DNA of 6,088 nt from an uncultured Actinomycetes bacterium (GTDB lineage: Bacteria; Actinomycetota; Actinomycetes; Nanopelagicales; Nanopelagicaceae), in assembly GCA_903939005.1 (NCBI GenBank), contig CAJAFH010000104.1:1-6088 (forward strand), in the 5' to 3' direction. Every line of letters begins with the position of its first letter. The stretch's first letter is position 1. Positions 1 to 5,763 of the stretch are shown here, in pieces. A model generated the notes under the pieces. That model was not told where the DNA came from, did no database searches, and saw only the letters and a list, made by a program, of their open reading frames with translations. Both the position numbers and the translations under genes were made by a program.

Positions 1-77
1 ACAGTGCCAGCAGTTGCCAAATCGCGTACCCATTCGTGCTCTTTGGTGTATTTCAAATCTGCTGGAATGTTCGACAT
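1..77 (-). CDS. gcvH: Glycine cleavage system H protein, N-terminal 25 residues (cut by window edge)
   Basis: Reading the minus strand from an ATG at 77-75 gives MSNIPADLKYTKEHEWVR followed by DLATAGT, and the frame is still open at the window edge. The segment LKYTKEHEWVR is the hallmark N-terminus of GcvH, the lipoyl-carrying shuttle protein of the glycine cleavage system, which moves the aminomethyl group between the P, T and L proteins in the cytosol. The lipoylated lysine lies beyond the window and cannot be checked. A purine-rich AAAAGG sits 6 bases before the ATG and supports this start. The gene begins 45 bases after the preceding phosphatidyltransferase gene on the same strand, so co-transcription is plausible. 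Identification rests on a short but very characteristic stretch. Confidence 0.88.
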   Translation of the reverse strand, partial: MSNIPADLKYTKEHEWVRDLATAGT

Positions 78-122
78 TTCACGCCTTTTCTCTAAGTTGT
101 GTATCAGTTCAATCGAAAAGAA

Positions 123-671
123 TTATGGGCGAACCTTAGTACGGGCGATAGCATTTATGAAATATGAAATACCCGTGAATACATAAAGTGCTGTCCCCCA
201 GACTGCAAAAGCCCAACCTAAAACGAAGGCAACCGTGCCCAGCCACGAATCCGAAAGCGCCAACAATAAGAACGGGAAGGCGTACAGGAGATTGAAAGTC
301 GCTGCCTTACCTAAGAAAGTAACTTCGATGAGTGGCCGCTTGGTGATGCTGAGCCAGATGGAAAGTAGCCCCAAAATCAGATCGCGGCCCAACAAAGTTG
401 CAATCAACCAAAGCGGAATCGCATCACGCAGATAAAGGGCAATCAAAACCGCCAAAATATATAAGCGGTCAATCGTCGGGTCGGCGATCTCACCAAAACG
501 CGAGGTCTGACCCCAAGCTCTAGCTAGTTTGCCATCGAAATAATCTGTAGCTCCCCCGACGGCCAATACGGCTATCGCCCAACCATCAGCTTGTACATTC
601 AAAGCTAAATGAAGAAAGAGCGGGATTCCGAGAAACCTCAGAAAAGTTAAGGCGTTAGGAATCGTCAGCAT
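123..671 (-). CDS. CDP-alcohol phosphatidyltransferase, PgsA-like integral membrane enzyme
   Basis: This is a 182-residue hydrophobic protein with the complete CDP-alcohol phosphotransferase signature D-x2-D-G-x2-A-R-x8-G-x3-D-x3-D at residues 43-68 (D43, D46, G47, A50, R51, G60, D64, D68), which binds metal and CDP-diacylglycerol. Hydrophobic segments lie roughly at 7-24, 30-42, 71-81, 85-109, 127-140 and 146-172, fitting the six-helix fold. The family moves a phosphatidyl group from CDP-diacylglycerol to an alcohol, releasing CMP. Glycerol-3-phosphate (phosphatidylglycerol-phosphate synthase) and phosphatidylglycerol (cardiolipin synthase) are both possible acceptors, and the sequence alone does not decide between them. 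From memory, actinobacterial genomes carry a similar gene (annotated pgsA2 in mycobacteria) not far from gcvH, which agrees with the neighbour here. Its ATG overlaps the cmk-der stop codon in TAATG, so translational coupling is likely; no strong separate ribosome binding site is visible. Confidence 0.9.
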   Translation of the reverse strand: MLTIPNALTFLRFLGIPLFLHLALNVQADGWAIAVLAVGGATDYFDGKLARAWGQTSRFGEIADPTIDRLYILAVLIALYLRDAIPLWLIATLLGRDLILGLLSIWLSITKRPLIEVTFLGKAATFNLLYAFPFLLLALSDSWLGTVAFVLGWAFAVWGTALYVFTGISYFINAIARTKVRP

Positions 672-2638
672 TACTCTTTGTCGCGTTCCTTGACTCGGAT
701 CGCCACCATGACTGGAGTGCCCGGGAATCCAAACTCCTCACGCAAGCGACGTTCGATGAAACGACGGTAAGAAGCCTCAATCCAGCCACTTGAGAAGATC
801 ACGAACTTCGGCGGCGCAATGCCAGCTTGAGTCGCATAGTAAATTTTTGGTTGTTTTCCGCCGCGAACTGGTGGTGGTGTCGCACCAATTAGGGCGCCCA
901 GGAATGAGTTCAACTTGGCCGTCGGAACACGTTGTTCCCAACCACCAAGTGCGGTGCGCAAAGCTGGCGCTAAACGATCGCGGTGCCAGCCGGTCTTGGC
1001 CGCAACATTTACCCGTTGTGCCCATTCGACTTGATCGAGGTGACGATCGATTTCTTTATCAAGTTGATCACGACGATCTTCATCTACTAAATCCCATTTG
1101 TTCATCACGATGACCATTGCTTTACCGGCTTCTTCAACCATGGTGATGATTCGCAGATCTTGTTCCGAAATCGGATTAGATGCATCAAGTACAACGGCTG
1201 CAACTTCGCAACGCTCTAGCGCTGTTTGAGTTCGAAGCGTTGCGTAGTAATCAGTACCACTTGCTTGATTAGCGCGTTTACGTAAACCAGCAGTATCAAT
1301 AAAACGCCAAACTTGATCGCCAATTTCAATTAATTCATCAACTGGGTCGCGAGTCGTTCCGGCAACATCATCAACAATTGAGCGAGTTTCGCCAGCTAGT
1401 GCATTTAGCAAACTTGATTTACCAACATTTGGTCGACCGATAAGTGCTACGCGACGATAACCATCTTGCACTTGTGCTCGACCAACTTGTGGAAGCTCAG
1501 CAACAATATGATCAAGTAAGTCACCACTACCGCGACCGTGCAGTGCTGAAACGAAATATGGCTCGCCTAAACCAAGGTTCCAAAGGGCATATGCATCAGA
1601 TTCGGCGCCTTCATCATCGACCTTGTTTGCGATCAAAATCGTGGGCTTCTTTGCTTTACGCAATTCACTGACCAAAATGTCATCTTCATCTAGTGCGCCA
1701 ACTTGAGCGTCAACGACGAAGGCAAGAACATCTGCTTCGCGCATTGCTTGTTCAGCACCTGCACTAACTTGAATTGAGATTCCATCCGGCTTTGCTTCCC
1801 AGCCGCCAGTGTCCATAACAATGAAACGACGACCGCCCCATTCGCATTCGTATTGAACCCGATCGCGAGTTACGCCAGGAGTATCTTCAACAATTGCTTC
1901 ACGTCGACCAATGAAGCGATTAATCAGCGTTGATTTTCCAACGTTTGGTCGGCCCAAGATTGCAACCACTGGTAAACCAAGCAATTCACGCTGCTTTAGT
2001 AACTCCCAAATTCGATCAACGGTTTCTTCTAAACTCAAATGTGTTGAGTCAATAGTCAAAGCGTCGGGTGCTAAAGCCAGAGGTGAAACTTCGCGGGTTG
2101 AATCTATTTCATCGCGATTGCTCAAAGATTGTGCAACGTTTTCGACGCCTTGAGCCGAATTCTCTTCGGCATCACGACGAGCTGCACGAGCCGTTAAATC
2201 AGCAGTCAGATATATTTTTAGTGCCGCATCGGGTGCAACTACAGTTGCAATATCGCGACCTTCAACAACTATTCCCCGCTTTGAATCAGAAATAATTTTG
2301 CGCTGTAATTTCAAAAGTTCAGCGCGTAGCTCTGGCATCGCTGCAAACTTTGAAACACTTTCGGTAACTTCAACGGTGCGAATCGCATCGGTAATTTCAG
2401 TATCACCAGCAAATAAACGTGGCTCAAGCGGATCGACCACAAATCGCAAAGGTGAAGATTTAAGTGCTTTTAGAACAGAGCTTGCATCTGTTAAATCATT
2501 TTGTAACGCAAGCCATGTGAGACCACGATAAAGCGCGCCAGTATCTAAGTAGTCCCAAGTAGATCGCATTGCCACTGATTTTGAGGTGCTTGATTTACCC
2601 GAACCACTAGGGCCATCTATTGCTACAACTATGCCCAT
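671..2638 (-). CDS. cmk-der: Fused cytidylate kinase / ribosome-assembly GTPase Der (EngA)
   Basis: This single 655-residue frame joins two enzymes. Residues 1 to about 215 are a full-length cytidylate kinase: P-loop GPSGSGKS at 9-16, LDTGALYR at 31-38, GRDIATVV at 127-134 and the [13 protein letters not shown] region at 175-187. It phosphorylates CMP and dCMP. Residues from about 222 are Der, a tandem-GTPase 50S assembly factor. Domain 1 has GRPNVGKS at 229-236, DTGG at 276-279 and NKVD at 338-341; domain 2 has GRPNVGKS at 401-408, DTAG at 448-451 and NKWD at 513-516. A C-terminal KH-like domain (about 570-655) includes the PKIYYATQ and PPKFVIF segments. The linker is only a few residues, with no stop and no convincing internal ribosome site, so one polypeptide is expected. 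The G5 motif of domain 2 reads AAK where SA-type is usual. The ATG at 2638 has AAGGG five bases upstream and starts directly at the Cmk P-loop strand. Confidence 0.96.
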   Translation of the reverse strand: MGIVVAIDGPSGSGKSSTSKSVAMRSTWDYLDTGALYRGLTWLALQNDLTDASSVLKALKSSPLRFVVDPLEPRLFAGDTEITDAIRTVEVTESVSKFAAMPELRAELLKLQRKIISDSKRGIVVEGRDIATVVAPDAALKIYLTADLTARAARRDAEENSAQGVENVAQSLSNRDEIDSTREVSPLALAPDALTIDSTHLSLEETVDRIWELLKQRELLGLPVVAILGRPNVGKSTLINRFIGRREAIVEDTPGVTRDRVQYECEWGGRRFIVMDTGGWEAKPDGISIQVSAGAEQAMREADVLAFVVDAQVGALDEDDILVSELRKAKKPTILIANKVDDEGAESDAYALWNLGLGEPYFVSALHGRGSGDLLDHIVAELPQVGRAQVQDGYRRVALIGRPNVGKSSLLNALAGETRSIVDDVAGTTRDPVDELIEIGDQVWRFIDTAGLRKRANQASGTDYYATLRTQTALERCEVAAVVLDASNPISEQDLRIITMVEEAGKAMVIVMNKWDLVDEDRRDQLDKEIDRHLDQVEWAQRVNVAAKTGWHRDRLAPALRTALGGWEQRVPTAKLNSFLGALIGATPPPVRGGKQPKIYYATQAGIAPPKFVIFSSGWIEASYRRFIERRLREEFGFPGTPVMVAIRVKERDKE

Positions 2639-2643
2639 AATGA

Positions 2644-2654
2644 CCCTTATTCTA
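2644..2654 (-). promoter_or_regulatory. Ribosome binding site and -10-like hexamer before cmk-der
   Basis: On the minus strand AAGGG (2648-2644) lies 5 bases before the cmk-der ATG and is a good Shine-Dalgarno sequence. Partly overlapping its upstream side is TAGAAT (2654-2649), one mismatch from the TATAAT consensus. No matching -35 box is seen 16-18 bases further upstream. If the hexamer were a real -10, transcription would start only about four bases before the ATG and would leave out the Shine-Dalgarno sequence, so the two readings serve different transcripts: read-through from tyrA or near-leaderless initiation. The ribosome site is the firmer of the two. Confidence 0.4.
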
Positions 2655-2702
2655 CGTTGCTTACAGCGTGAGGCTTTACCTAAATCTCAACTTCCTAAAA
2701 AT

Positions 2703-2724
2703 CATTAGCTAACCATTAACTAAC
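2703..2724 (-). repeat. Tandem 11-base duplication spanning the tyrA stop codon
   Basis: On the plus strand CATTAGCTAAC (2703-2713) is followed immediately by CATTAACTAAC (2714-2724), a head-to-tail pair of 11-base units with one mismatch. The tyrA TAA stop (2718-2716) lies in the second unit. The first unit also contains the 8-base palindrome TTAGCTAA (2705-2712). It may be a small slippage duplication at the gene end; a role as a protein-binding site is possible but unsupported. The rest of the 77-base gap before cmk-der shows no strong hairpin or U-tract terminator. Confidence 0.6.
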
Positions 2725-3768
2725 AGAGTGAACGTTCCAGCCATCTTTTGTTAAGGACTCACTTAATCGCCCAATATCTTCTGGCGCAATTGCTAGCGTA
2801 ATTACTGCAGTTAGTTGACCTGGTGAATGTTCCAGCGCGAGGTCTTCAATGTTCACATCGGCTTTTGCGCAAGCGTTGAAAAGTGAACCAAGTTGACCGG
2901 GTCTGTCATCAATGACAATCGGCAGATAGCTGTATTCGCGAGATTTACCACCGTGCTTGCCAGGAATTGCACTCTTTCCGGCACGTCCCGCGGCGACAAG
3001 TGACTCCCATTTAGCAGGGCCACTGGCAGCTGAAATCAGAGCCGAAAGATCACTTTGTAGACTTATCAATAATGGCAATAGCGCAGCCTCATTGGCAGCC
3101 AATATCTCGCCCCACAGCTTTGGATCCGAACCCGCGATTCGAACTGTGTCCCTTAGCCCGCCCCCGGCCAGCGCTAGCGCCTCTGGACTTGAGTTCAAAA
3201 GCTGGGCGGCAAGCAAAGAACTGATCGTTTGCGGTAGATGTGAAATCAAAGCCACCCGCTCATCGTGATCTTCTGCGCTCATTTCAACCGGCTGAGCCCC
3301 GCATGCTGCGATAACTTCAAGCACCATCGCCTTAGCTGCCGCTGAAGTTTCCGATGTCGGCGTAATTATCCAGGCGCGATCTAAGAAGAGATCAGCCCGA
3401 GCAGATACAGCCCCACTAACCTCGCGTCCAGCCATCGGATGGGTGCCGCAGAACCTCGACAAAAGCCCTTGAATATTTGATACCTCAAGTAAAGGTTTTG
3501 TCTTCACACTACCAATATCCATAAGTATCGCTTGAGGGTTTAGAGTTTCTTCGCGCTCAATCGCCGATTTGAAGGATGATGGTGGTGTGGCAATGATGAT
3601 TAGGTCAGGGTTCTCAAAGTTCCCAGATTTGACGAGGTCATTAGCCAAAAGTTCCGCGTTGGCATCAACATCTACAAATTGAACAGATGCTCCGGCAGCC
3701 TTTAGGGCAAGTCCAATTGAGGTTCCAATTAGGCCAGCGCCTACTATCCGAACTGATTTTGATTTCAC
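2716..3768 (-). CDS. tyrA: Prephenate dehydrogenase with C-terminal ACT domain
   Basis: This 350-residue cytosolic enzyme oxidatively decarboxylates prephenate to 4-hydroxyphenylpyruvate with a nicotinamide cofactor, the dedicated step of tyrosine synthesis. The N-terminal Rossmann fold shows GAGLIG at 10-15 (G10, G12, G15) with an acidic residue, D33, after the second strand, which suggests NAD preference. Family motifs follow: DIGSVK at 84-89, GTHPMAG at 108-114 with the expected catalytic H110, DHDE at 167-170, SHLPQ at 176-180, and RIAGSDPKLW at 210-219 with a probable substrate-binding R210. Residues about 282-350 form an ACT domain (DRPGQLGSLF at 288-297), the usual site of amino-acid feedback control. 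No chorismate mutase domain is fused; that activity is encoded just upstream by aroH. The start is GTG, chosen because AAGGGG lies 6 bases before it and the Rossmann strand begins a few residues later. Confidence 0.95.
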   Translation of the reverse strand: MKSKSVRIVGAGLIGTSIGLALKAAGASVQFVDVDANAELLANDLVKSGNFENPDLIIIATPPSSFKSAIEREETLNPQAILMDIGSVKTKPLLEVSNIQGLLSRFCGTHPMAGREVSGAVSARADLFLDRAWIITPTSETSAAAKAMVLEVIAACGAQPVEMSAEDHDERVALISHLPQTISSLLAAQLLNSSPEALALAGGGLRDTVRIAGSDPKLWGEILAANEAALLPLLISLQSDLSALISAASGPAKWESLVAAGRAGKSAIPGKHGGKSREYSYLPIVIDDRPGQLGSLFNACAKADVNIEDLALEHSPGQLTAVITLAIAPEDIGRLSESLTKDGWNVHSVS

Positions 3769-3774
3769 AGTGAG

Positions 3775-3780
3775 CCCCTT
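3775..3780 (-). promoter_or_regulatory. Shine-Dalgarno site of tyrA, overlapping the aroH stop codon
   Basis: AAGGGG lies 6 bases before the GTG start of tyrA, and its first two bases are the last two of the aroH TAA stop. Ribosomes ending aroH therefore finish on top of the tyrA ribosome binding site, an arrangement that suggests coupled translation of the two enzymes. This site also decides the GTG start, since there is no ATG nearby in frame. Confidence 0.8.
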
Positions 3781-4141
3781 ATTGGGCTAAATCTTTGCGA
3801 AGAGCTGTGGCGCCATGAAGATAAATATGGGTTATTTCGTCCTTACTTTTTGCACTTTCAACATGCATTAACACTCTAATTATCCGGTCAAGTGCCCCTG
3901 GAACATCTATCTCGACAGCACAGATCAACGGAGTGCCGGCAAACCCAACATCGCGAGCCGCGGCTGCTGGAAAATCAGCTATCAAATCTGGGGTTGCAGT
4001 CATTAAAACTGAGATCACGTCATCGACTTCGAGCCCATTAGCTTTGAGCATCGCAGGCAGGAGCTCACGCACGCCGTCGCCTATAGCCACGCTTGAATTC
4101 ACGCTCACCTGAGTAGCGCCCCGAATTGCTCTTAAAACCAT
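3779..4141 (-). CDS. aroH: Monofunctional chorismate mutase, AroH class
   Basis: This 120-residue protein matches the small trimeric AroH-type chorismate mutase, which rearranges chorismate to prephenate at the entry to phenylalanine and tyrosine synthesis. Against the Bacillus subtilis enzyme from memory, the active-site set is present: R7 in RAIRGAT, R63 in AAARDVGF, C74 and E77 in PLICAVEI (equivalent to C75 and E78), R89 (R90) and Y107 (Y108), plus R115 near the C-terminus. Length is normal for the family, and the N-terminus aligns with the family start, so the ATG at 4141 is well supported even though the ribosome site is poor: the nearest AAGG (4156-4153) is 11 bases away and inside a hairpin. 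The product feeds TyrA, encoded 10 bases downstream. The gene follows the 269-base non-coding region and is probably the first gene of its transcript. Confidence 0.95.
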   Translation of the reverse strand: MVLRAIRGATQVSVNSSVAIGDGVRELLPAMLKANGLEVDDVISVLMTATPDLIADFPAAAARDVGFAGTPLICAVEIDVPGALDRIIRVLMHVESAKSKDEITHIYLHGATALRKDLAQ

Positions 4142-4145
4142 GGTT

Positions 4146-4178
4146 AAGGGTACCTTGAAGTACCCTTTTTTCGTTTTT
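4146..4178 (+). terminator. Perfect hairpin with T-tract on the plus strand, next to the aroH start codon
   Basis: AAGGGTAC (4146-4153) and GTACCCTT (4160-4167) form a perfect 8-base stem around the loop CTTGAA. On the plus strand the stem is followed by TTTTCGTTTTT (4168-4178), the layout of an intrinsic terminator for rightward transcripts. No plus-strand gene ends here, so it would stop only antisense transcription coming out of aroH-tyrA. On the minus strand, the sense strand of all genes here, the same hairpin lies 4 bases before the aroH ATG, preceded by an A-rich stretch and not followed by a T-tract, so it is not a terminator for that direction. There it would hold the only AAGG near the start codon partly in its stem and could affect translation. 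Confidence 0.6.
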
Positions 4179-4217
4179 AATAATTACGTGTTTACCTACA
4201 AATCTACTTACCGACTA

Positions 4218-4403
4218 ATCTAGATAGATATCTCGGAGCCTCAAGCTTTGTCAAACCTGTGCGCTCCCTCAGAATCAGCTATATCGATATATAGATATGA
4301 ATGTGAATTCTTGTGCTTGGAGAAAGCCAAATTGTCGACAAATATCTTCTCAGGATTTCTAATATCGATAAGTAGAGAAATAGATATTTATTGAATATAG
4401 ATA
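4218..4403. repeat. AT-rich non-coding region with clustered small palindromes
   Basis: This stretch is most of the 269-base gap between the pseudouridine synthase gene and aroH, the longest non-coding part of the window. It holds ATCTAGAT (4218-4225), AGATATCT (4226-4233), TATATCGATATA (4280-4291, with an overlapping inverted repeat CTATAT-CGAT-ATATAG at 4279-4294), TTGTCGACAA (4332-4341) and TATCGATA (4363-4370, also present at 4282-4289). TAGATA occurs at 4221, 4225, 4292, 4381 and 4398. GGAGC (4235-4239) can also pair with GCTCC (4263-4267) around a 23-base loop that includes the -35 hexamer. No tRNA, known riboswitch core or T-box motif was recognised, and no convincing terminator follows the pseudouridine synthase gene. 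AT-richness alone raises the number of such palindromes, so function is unproven. Confidence 0.5.
4225..4254 (-). promoter_or_regulatory. Candidate promoter for the aroH-tyrA block
   Basis: On the minus strand a perfect -35 hexamer TTGACA (4254-4249) is followed after 18 bases by TATCTA (4230-4225), a partial match to the -10 consensus (first three bases T-A-T). Transcription would begin near 4218, giving a leader of roughly 75 bases that contains the hairpin before aroH. The -10 box is mediocre and overlaps the palindromes ATCTAGAT and AGATATCT, where a regulator might act. An alternative is a leaderless promoter at TACCCT (4152-4147), which has the actinobacterial TANNNT form a few bases before the ATG. 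No ATG- or GTG-initiated leader peptide exists on the minus strand of this gap, so classical peptide attenuation is unlikely. Confidence 0.4.
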
Positions 4404-4410
4404 AACCGAT

Positions 4411-5130
4411 TTATTTCTTTAAATCTAAAGCCTTCTGTATATTTAACAACTCTTGTTCATTTAGGTCGCGCCAGCGTCCCTCAGGGGTGTCGCCCAATGA
4501 GATCGGTCCGAAGTTAGTGCGGATCAATCGAAGGACCTCTACGCCGACCGCTTCCATTAGGCGGCGAATGATGTGATACCGGCCCTCATGGATCTTTACT
4601 TCGATCCAGTTTGCCGACAATTGCTTAAAGCTAAGTACTCGACCCATGCCATCTTCGAGCTCTACACCCTTTAAAAGCACCTTATCTACCCCTGTTTCCA
4701 GGCGTCCTTCGAACTCAATTATGTAGGTCTTTTCAAGTCCAAATGATGGGTGAGTTGCACGGAAAGTCAGATCGCCATCATTAGTAAGCAGGATCAGGCC
4801 CTCAGAATCCTTATCCAGGCGCCCCACATGGAATAAGCGTTCTTTACGCAAATCAATGAAGTCGGCCAAAGATGGACGACCTTCTGGGTCATACATCGTA
4901 GACAGAACACCTTTTGGCTTATGAAGTACTAAATAAGACTTAGTCAAAGAACGCTTAATTGTCTCACCATCAACTGCCACTTCATGGTTATCTGGGTCTA
5001 TTTTGGCACCTAGTTCACGAATTGGACGTCCGTCGACAGTTACTCGACCATCGGCTATTAGTTCATCGGCTCCACGGCGGCTGGTGATTCCCGCATCGGC
5101 AATTATTTTATTAAGGCGCATCTCGGCCAT
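4411..5130 (-). CDS. rRNA pseudouridine synthase, RsuA/RluB family
   Basis: This 239-residue protein has an N-terminal S4 RNA-binding domain (about residues 4-50, MRLNKIIADAGITSRR at 4-19) followed by the RsuA/RluB catalytic domain. The catalytic aspartate is D106 in GRLDKDSEGLILLTNDG (103-119), with the supporting KTY motif at 134-136 and EGRYHIIRRL at 182-191. It isomerises a specific uridine to pseudouridine in ribosomal RNA. Family members act on either 16S (RsuA) or 23S (RluB) RNA; the target cannot be fixed from sequence alone, although actinobacterial members next to scpB are often annotated RluB-like. The first ATG is chosen over the one three codons later because GAGGAG stands 8 bases before it. 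The gene follows scpB after 81 bases and is probably in the same transcript. No clear terminator follows; the next 269 bases are non-coding. Confidence 0.94.
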   Translation of the reverse strand: MAEMRLNKIIADAGITSRRGADELIADGRVTVDGRPIRELGAKIDPDNHEVAVDGETIKRSLTKSYLVLHKPKGVLSTMYDPEGRPSLADFIDLRKERLFHVGRLDKDSEGLILLTNDGDLTFRATHPSFGLEKTYIIEFEGRLETGVDKVLLKGVELEDGMGRVLSFKQLSANWIEVKIHEGRYHIIRRLMEAVGVEVLRLIRTNFGPISLGDTPEGRWRDLNEQELLNIQKALDLKK

Positions 5131-5138
5131 TTGGCTAT

Positions 5139-5144
5139 CTCCTC
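5139..5144 (-). promoter_or_regulatory. Shine-Dalgarno site deciding the pseudouridine synthase start
   Basis: GAGGAG lies 8 bases before the ATG at 5130, the best ribosome binding site in this gap. The other in-frame ATG at 5121 would place it 17 bases away, so the upstream ATG is favoured. A weak TATCTT (5171-5166) further upstream has TANNNT form but lacks a -35 partner. Confidence 0.75.
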
Positions 5145-5179
5145 GACAGTCAGGTTAAGGGCGTAAAGATACCGCCTCT

Positions 5180-5207
5180 CCCCTGTCTGGGGCTAATTGG
5201 CCTGTCT
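5180..5207. repeat. Short G/C hairpin and direct repeat between scpB and the pseudouridine synthase gene
   Basis: CCCC (5180-5183) and GGGG (5189-5192) enclose a five-base loop, TGTCT. The heptamer CCTGTCT occurs twice in the same orientation, at 5182-5188 and 5201-5207. The stem is only four pairs long and no T-tract follows on either strand, so it is too weak to call a terminator; it might pause or slightly attenuate transcription. The rest of the 81-base gap holds only the ribosome site for the next gene. Confidence 0.35.
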
Positions 5208-5211
5208 AGGA

Positions 5212-5763
5212 CTAGTCGGTGAGTGAATCCAGAATCTCGTCGAGTCGATCAAGGTCTGGCAAATATGGAGCCAGGGCTGGCAGATCTTCGAGACTGTTTA
5301 CGCCCAGTCGTTCAAGGAAATAGCTGGTGGTCTTATAAAGAATTGCGCCAGTTTCGTGCTCTAGGCCAAACTCTTCAACCAAGCCACGAGTAATCAAAGT
5401 CTTCATTACCGCTTCGACATTAACGCCACGGATCGCCGAGACGCGAGCACGACTAACTGGCTGGCGATAGGCAATAACGGCCAAGGTCTCTAAAGCTGCC
5501 TGAGTCAGGCGATTCTGTTGGCCGTCGAGGACAAACTTCTCAACTGCTACAGCGCAATCTGGATGGCTATAAAAACGCCATCCCCCGGCCACAGCGCGCA
5601 GCTCGAAGCCGCGACCTTCATATGAGGAGGAAAGGTTCTCAAGGGCGGCCACAACTTCATCGATCGTCACGACCAGTACCGAAGCTAAGGTCAGCTCAGT
5701 TACTGGCTCATCGACGACCATTAAAATCGCTTCGATTGAACGCTCAAGTTCTACATTAGACAT
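5212..5763 (-). CDS. scpB: Segregation and condensation protein B
   Basis: This 183-residue cytosolic protein is the ScpB (kite) subunit that dimerises and binds the ScpA linker in the bacterial SMC condensin, helping to compact and separate chromosomes. The conserved ScpB landmarks appear in order: GRGFELRAVAGGWRFYSHP (50-68), LTQAALETLAVIAYRQPVSR (86-105), RGVN (112-115), TRGLVEE (125-131) and TTSYFLERLGV (145-155). They correspond to two winged-helix units, about 1-75 and 82-155, and length is near the family norm. The tail (about 160-183) is leucine- and aspartate-rich. The ATG overlaps the end of scpA by 8 bases and has GAGGG (5773-5769) five bases upstream inside scpA, so the two subunits are probably made by coupled translation. 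Confidence 0.96.
   Translation of the reverse strand: MSNVELERSIEAILMVVDEPVTELTLASVLVVTIDEVVAALENLSSSYEGRGFELRAVAGGWRFYSHPDCAVAVEKFVLDGQQNRLTQAALETLAVIAYRQPVSRARVSAIRGVNVEAVMKTLITRGLVEEFGLEHETGAILYKTTSYFLERLGVNSLEDLPALAPYLPDLDRLDEILDSLTD

Noticed and set aside
4..186. Plus-strand open frame covering the gcvH start and the end of the phosphatidyltransferase gene
   Set aside because: It lies antisense to two well-supported genes, has no family resemblance and is best explained as a shadow frame.
2957..3268. 103-codon plus-strand open frame opposite tyrA
   Set aside because: It is the antisense of conserved TyrA sequence, shows no motif and has no sign of its own ribosome site.
4235..4267. GGAGC...GCTCC pairing considered as part of a tRNA, T-box or other structured RNA
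   Set aside because: There is no acceptor or T-loop consensus, no T-box core sequence, and the 23-base loop lacks further stems; five base pairs are expected by chance.
4297..4362. A 21-codon plus-strand frame starting MNVNSCAWRKPNC, with two cysteines, inside the non-coding gap
   Set aside because: It has no ribosome binding site, no recognisable family and starts inside the palindrome cluster; the length is easily reached by chance. A conserved peptide in relatives would change this.
4142..4410. Leader peptide with aromatic codons for attenuation of aroH-tyrA
   Set aside because: The minus strand of this gap contains no ATG or GTG, so no conventional leader peptide can start there.
5131..5211. 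Promoter or terminator between scpB and the pseudouridine synthase gene
   Set aside because: The only -10-like hexamer (TATCTT) lacks a -35 partner and the four-pair hairpin has no T-tract; the gap is consistent with simple read-through.
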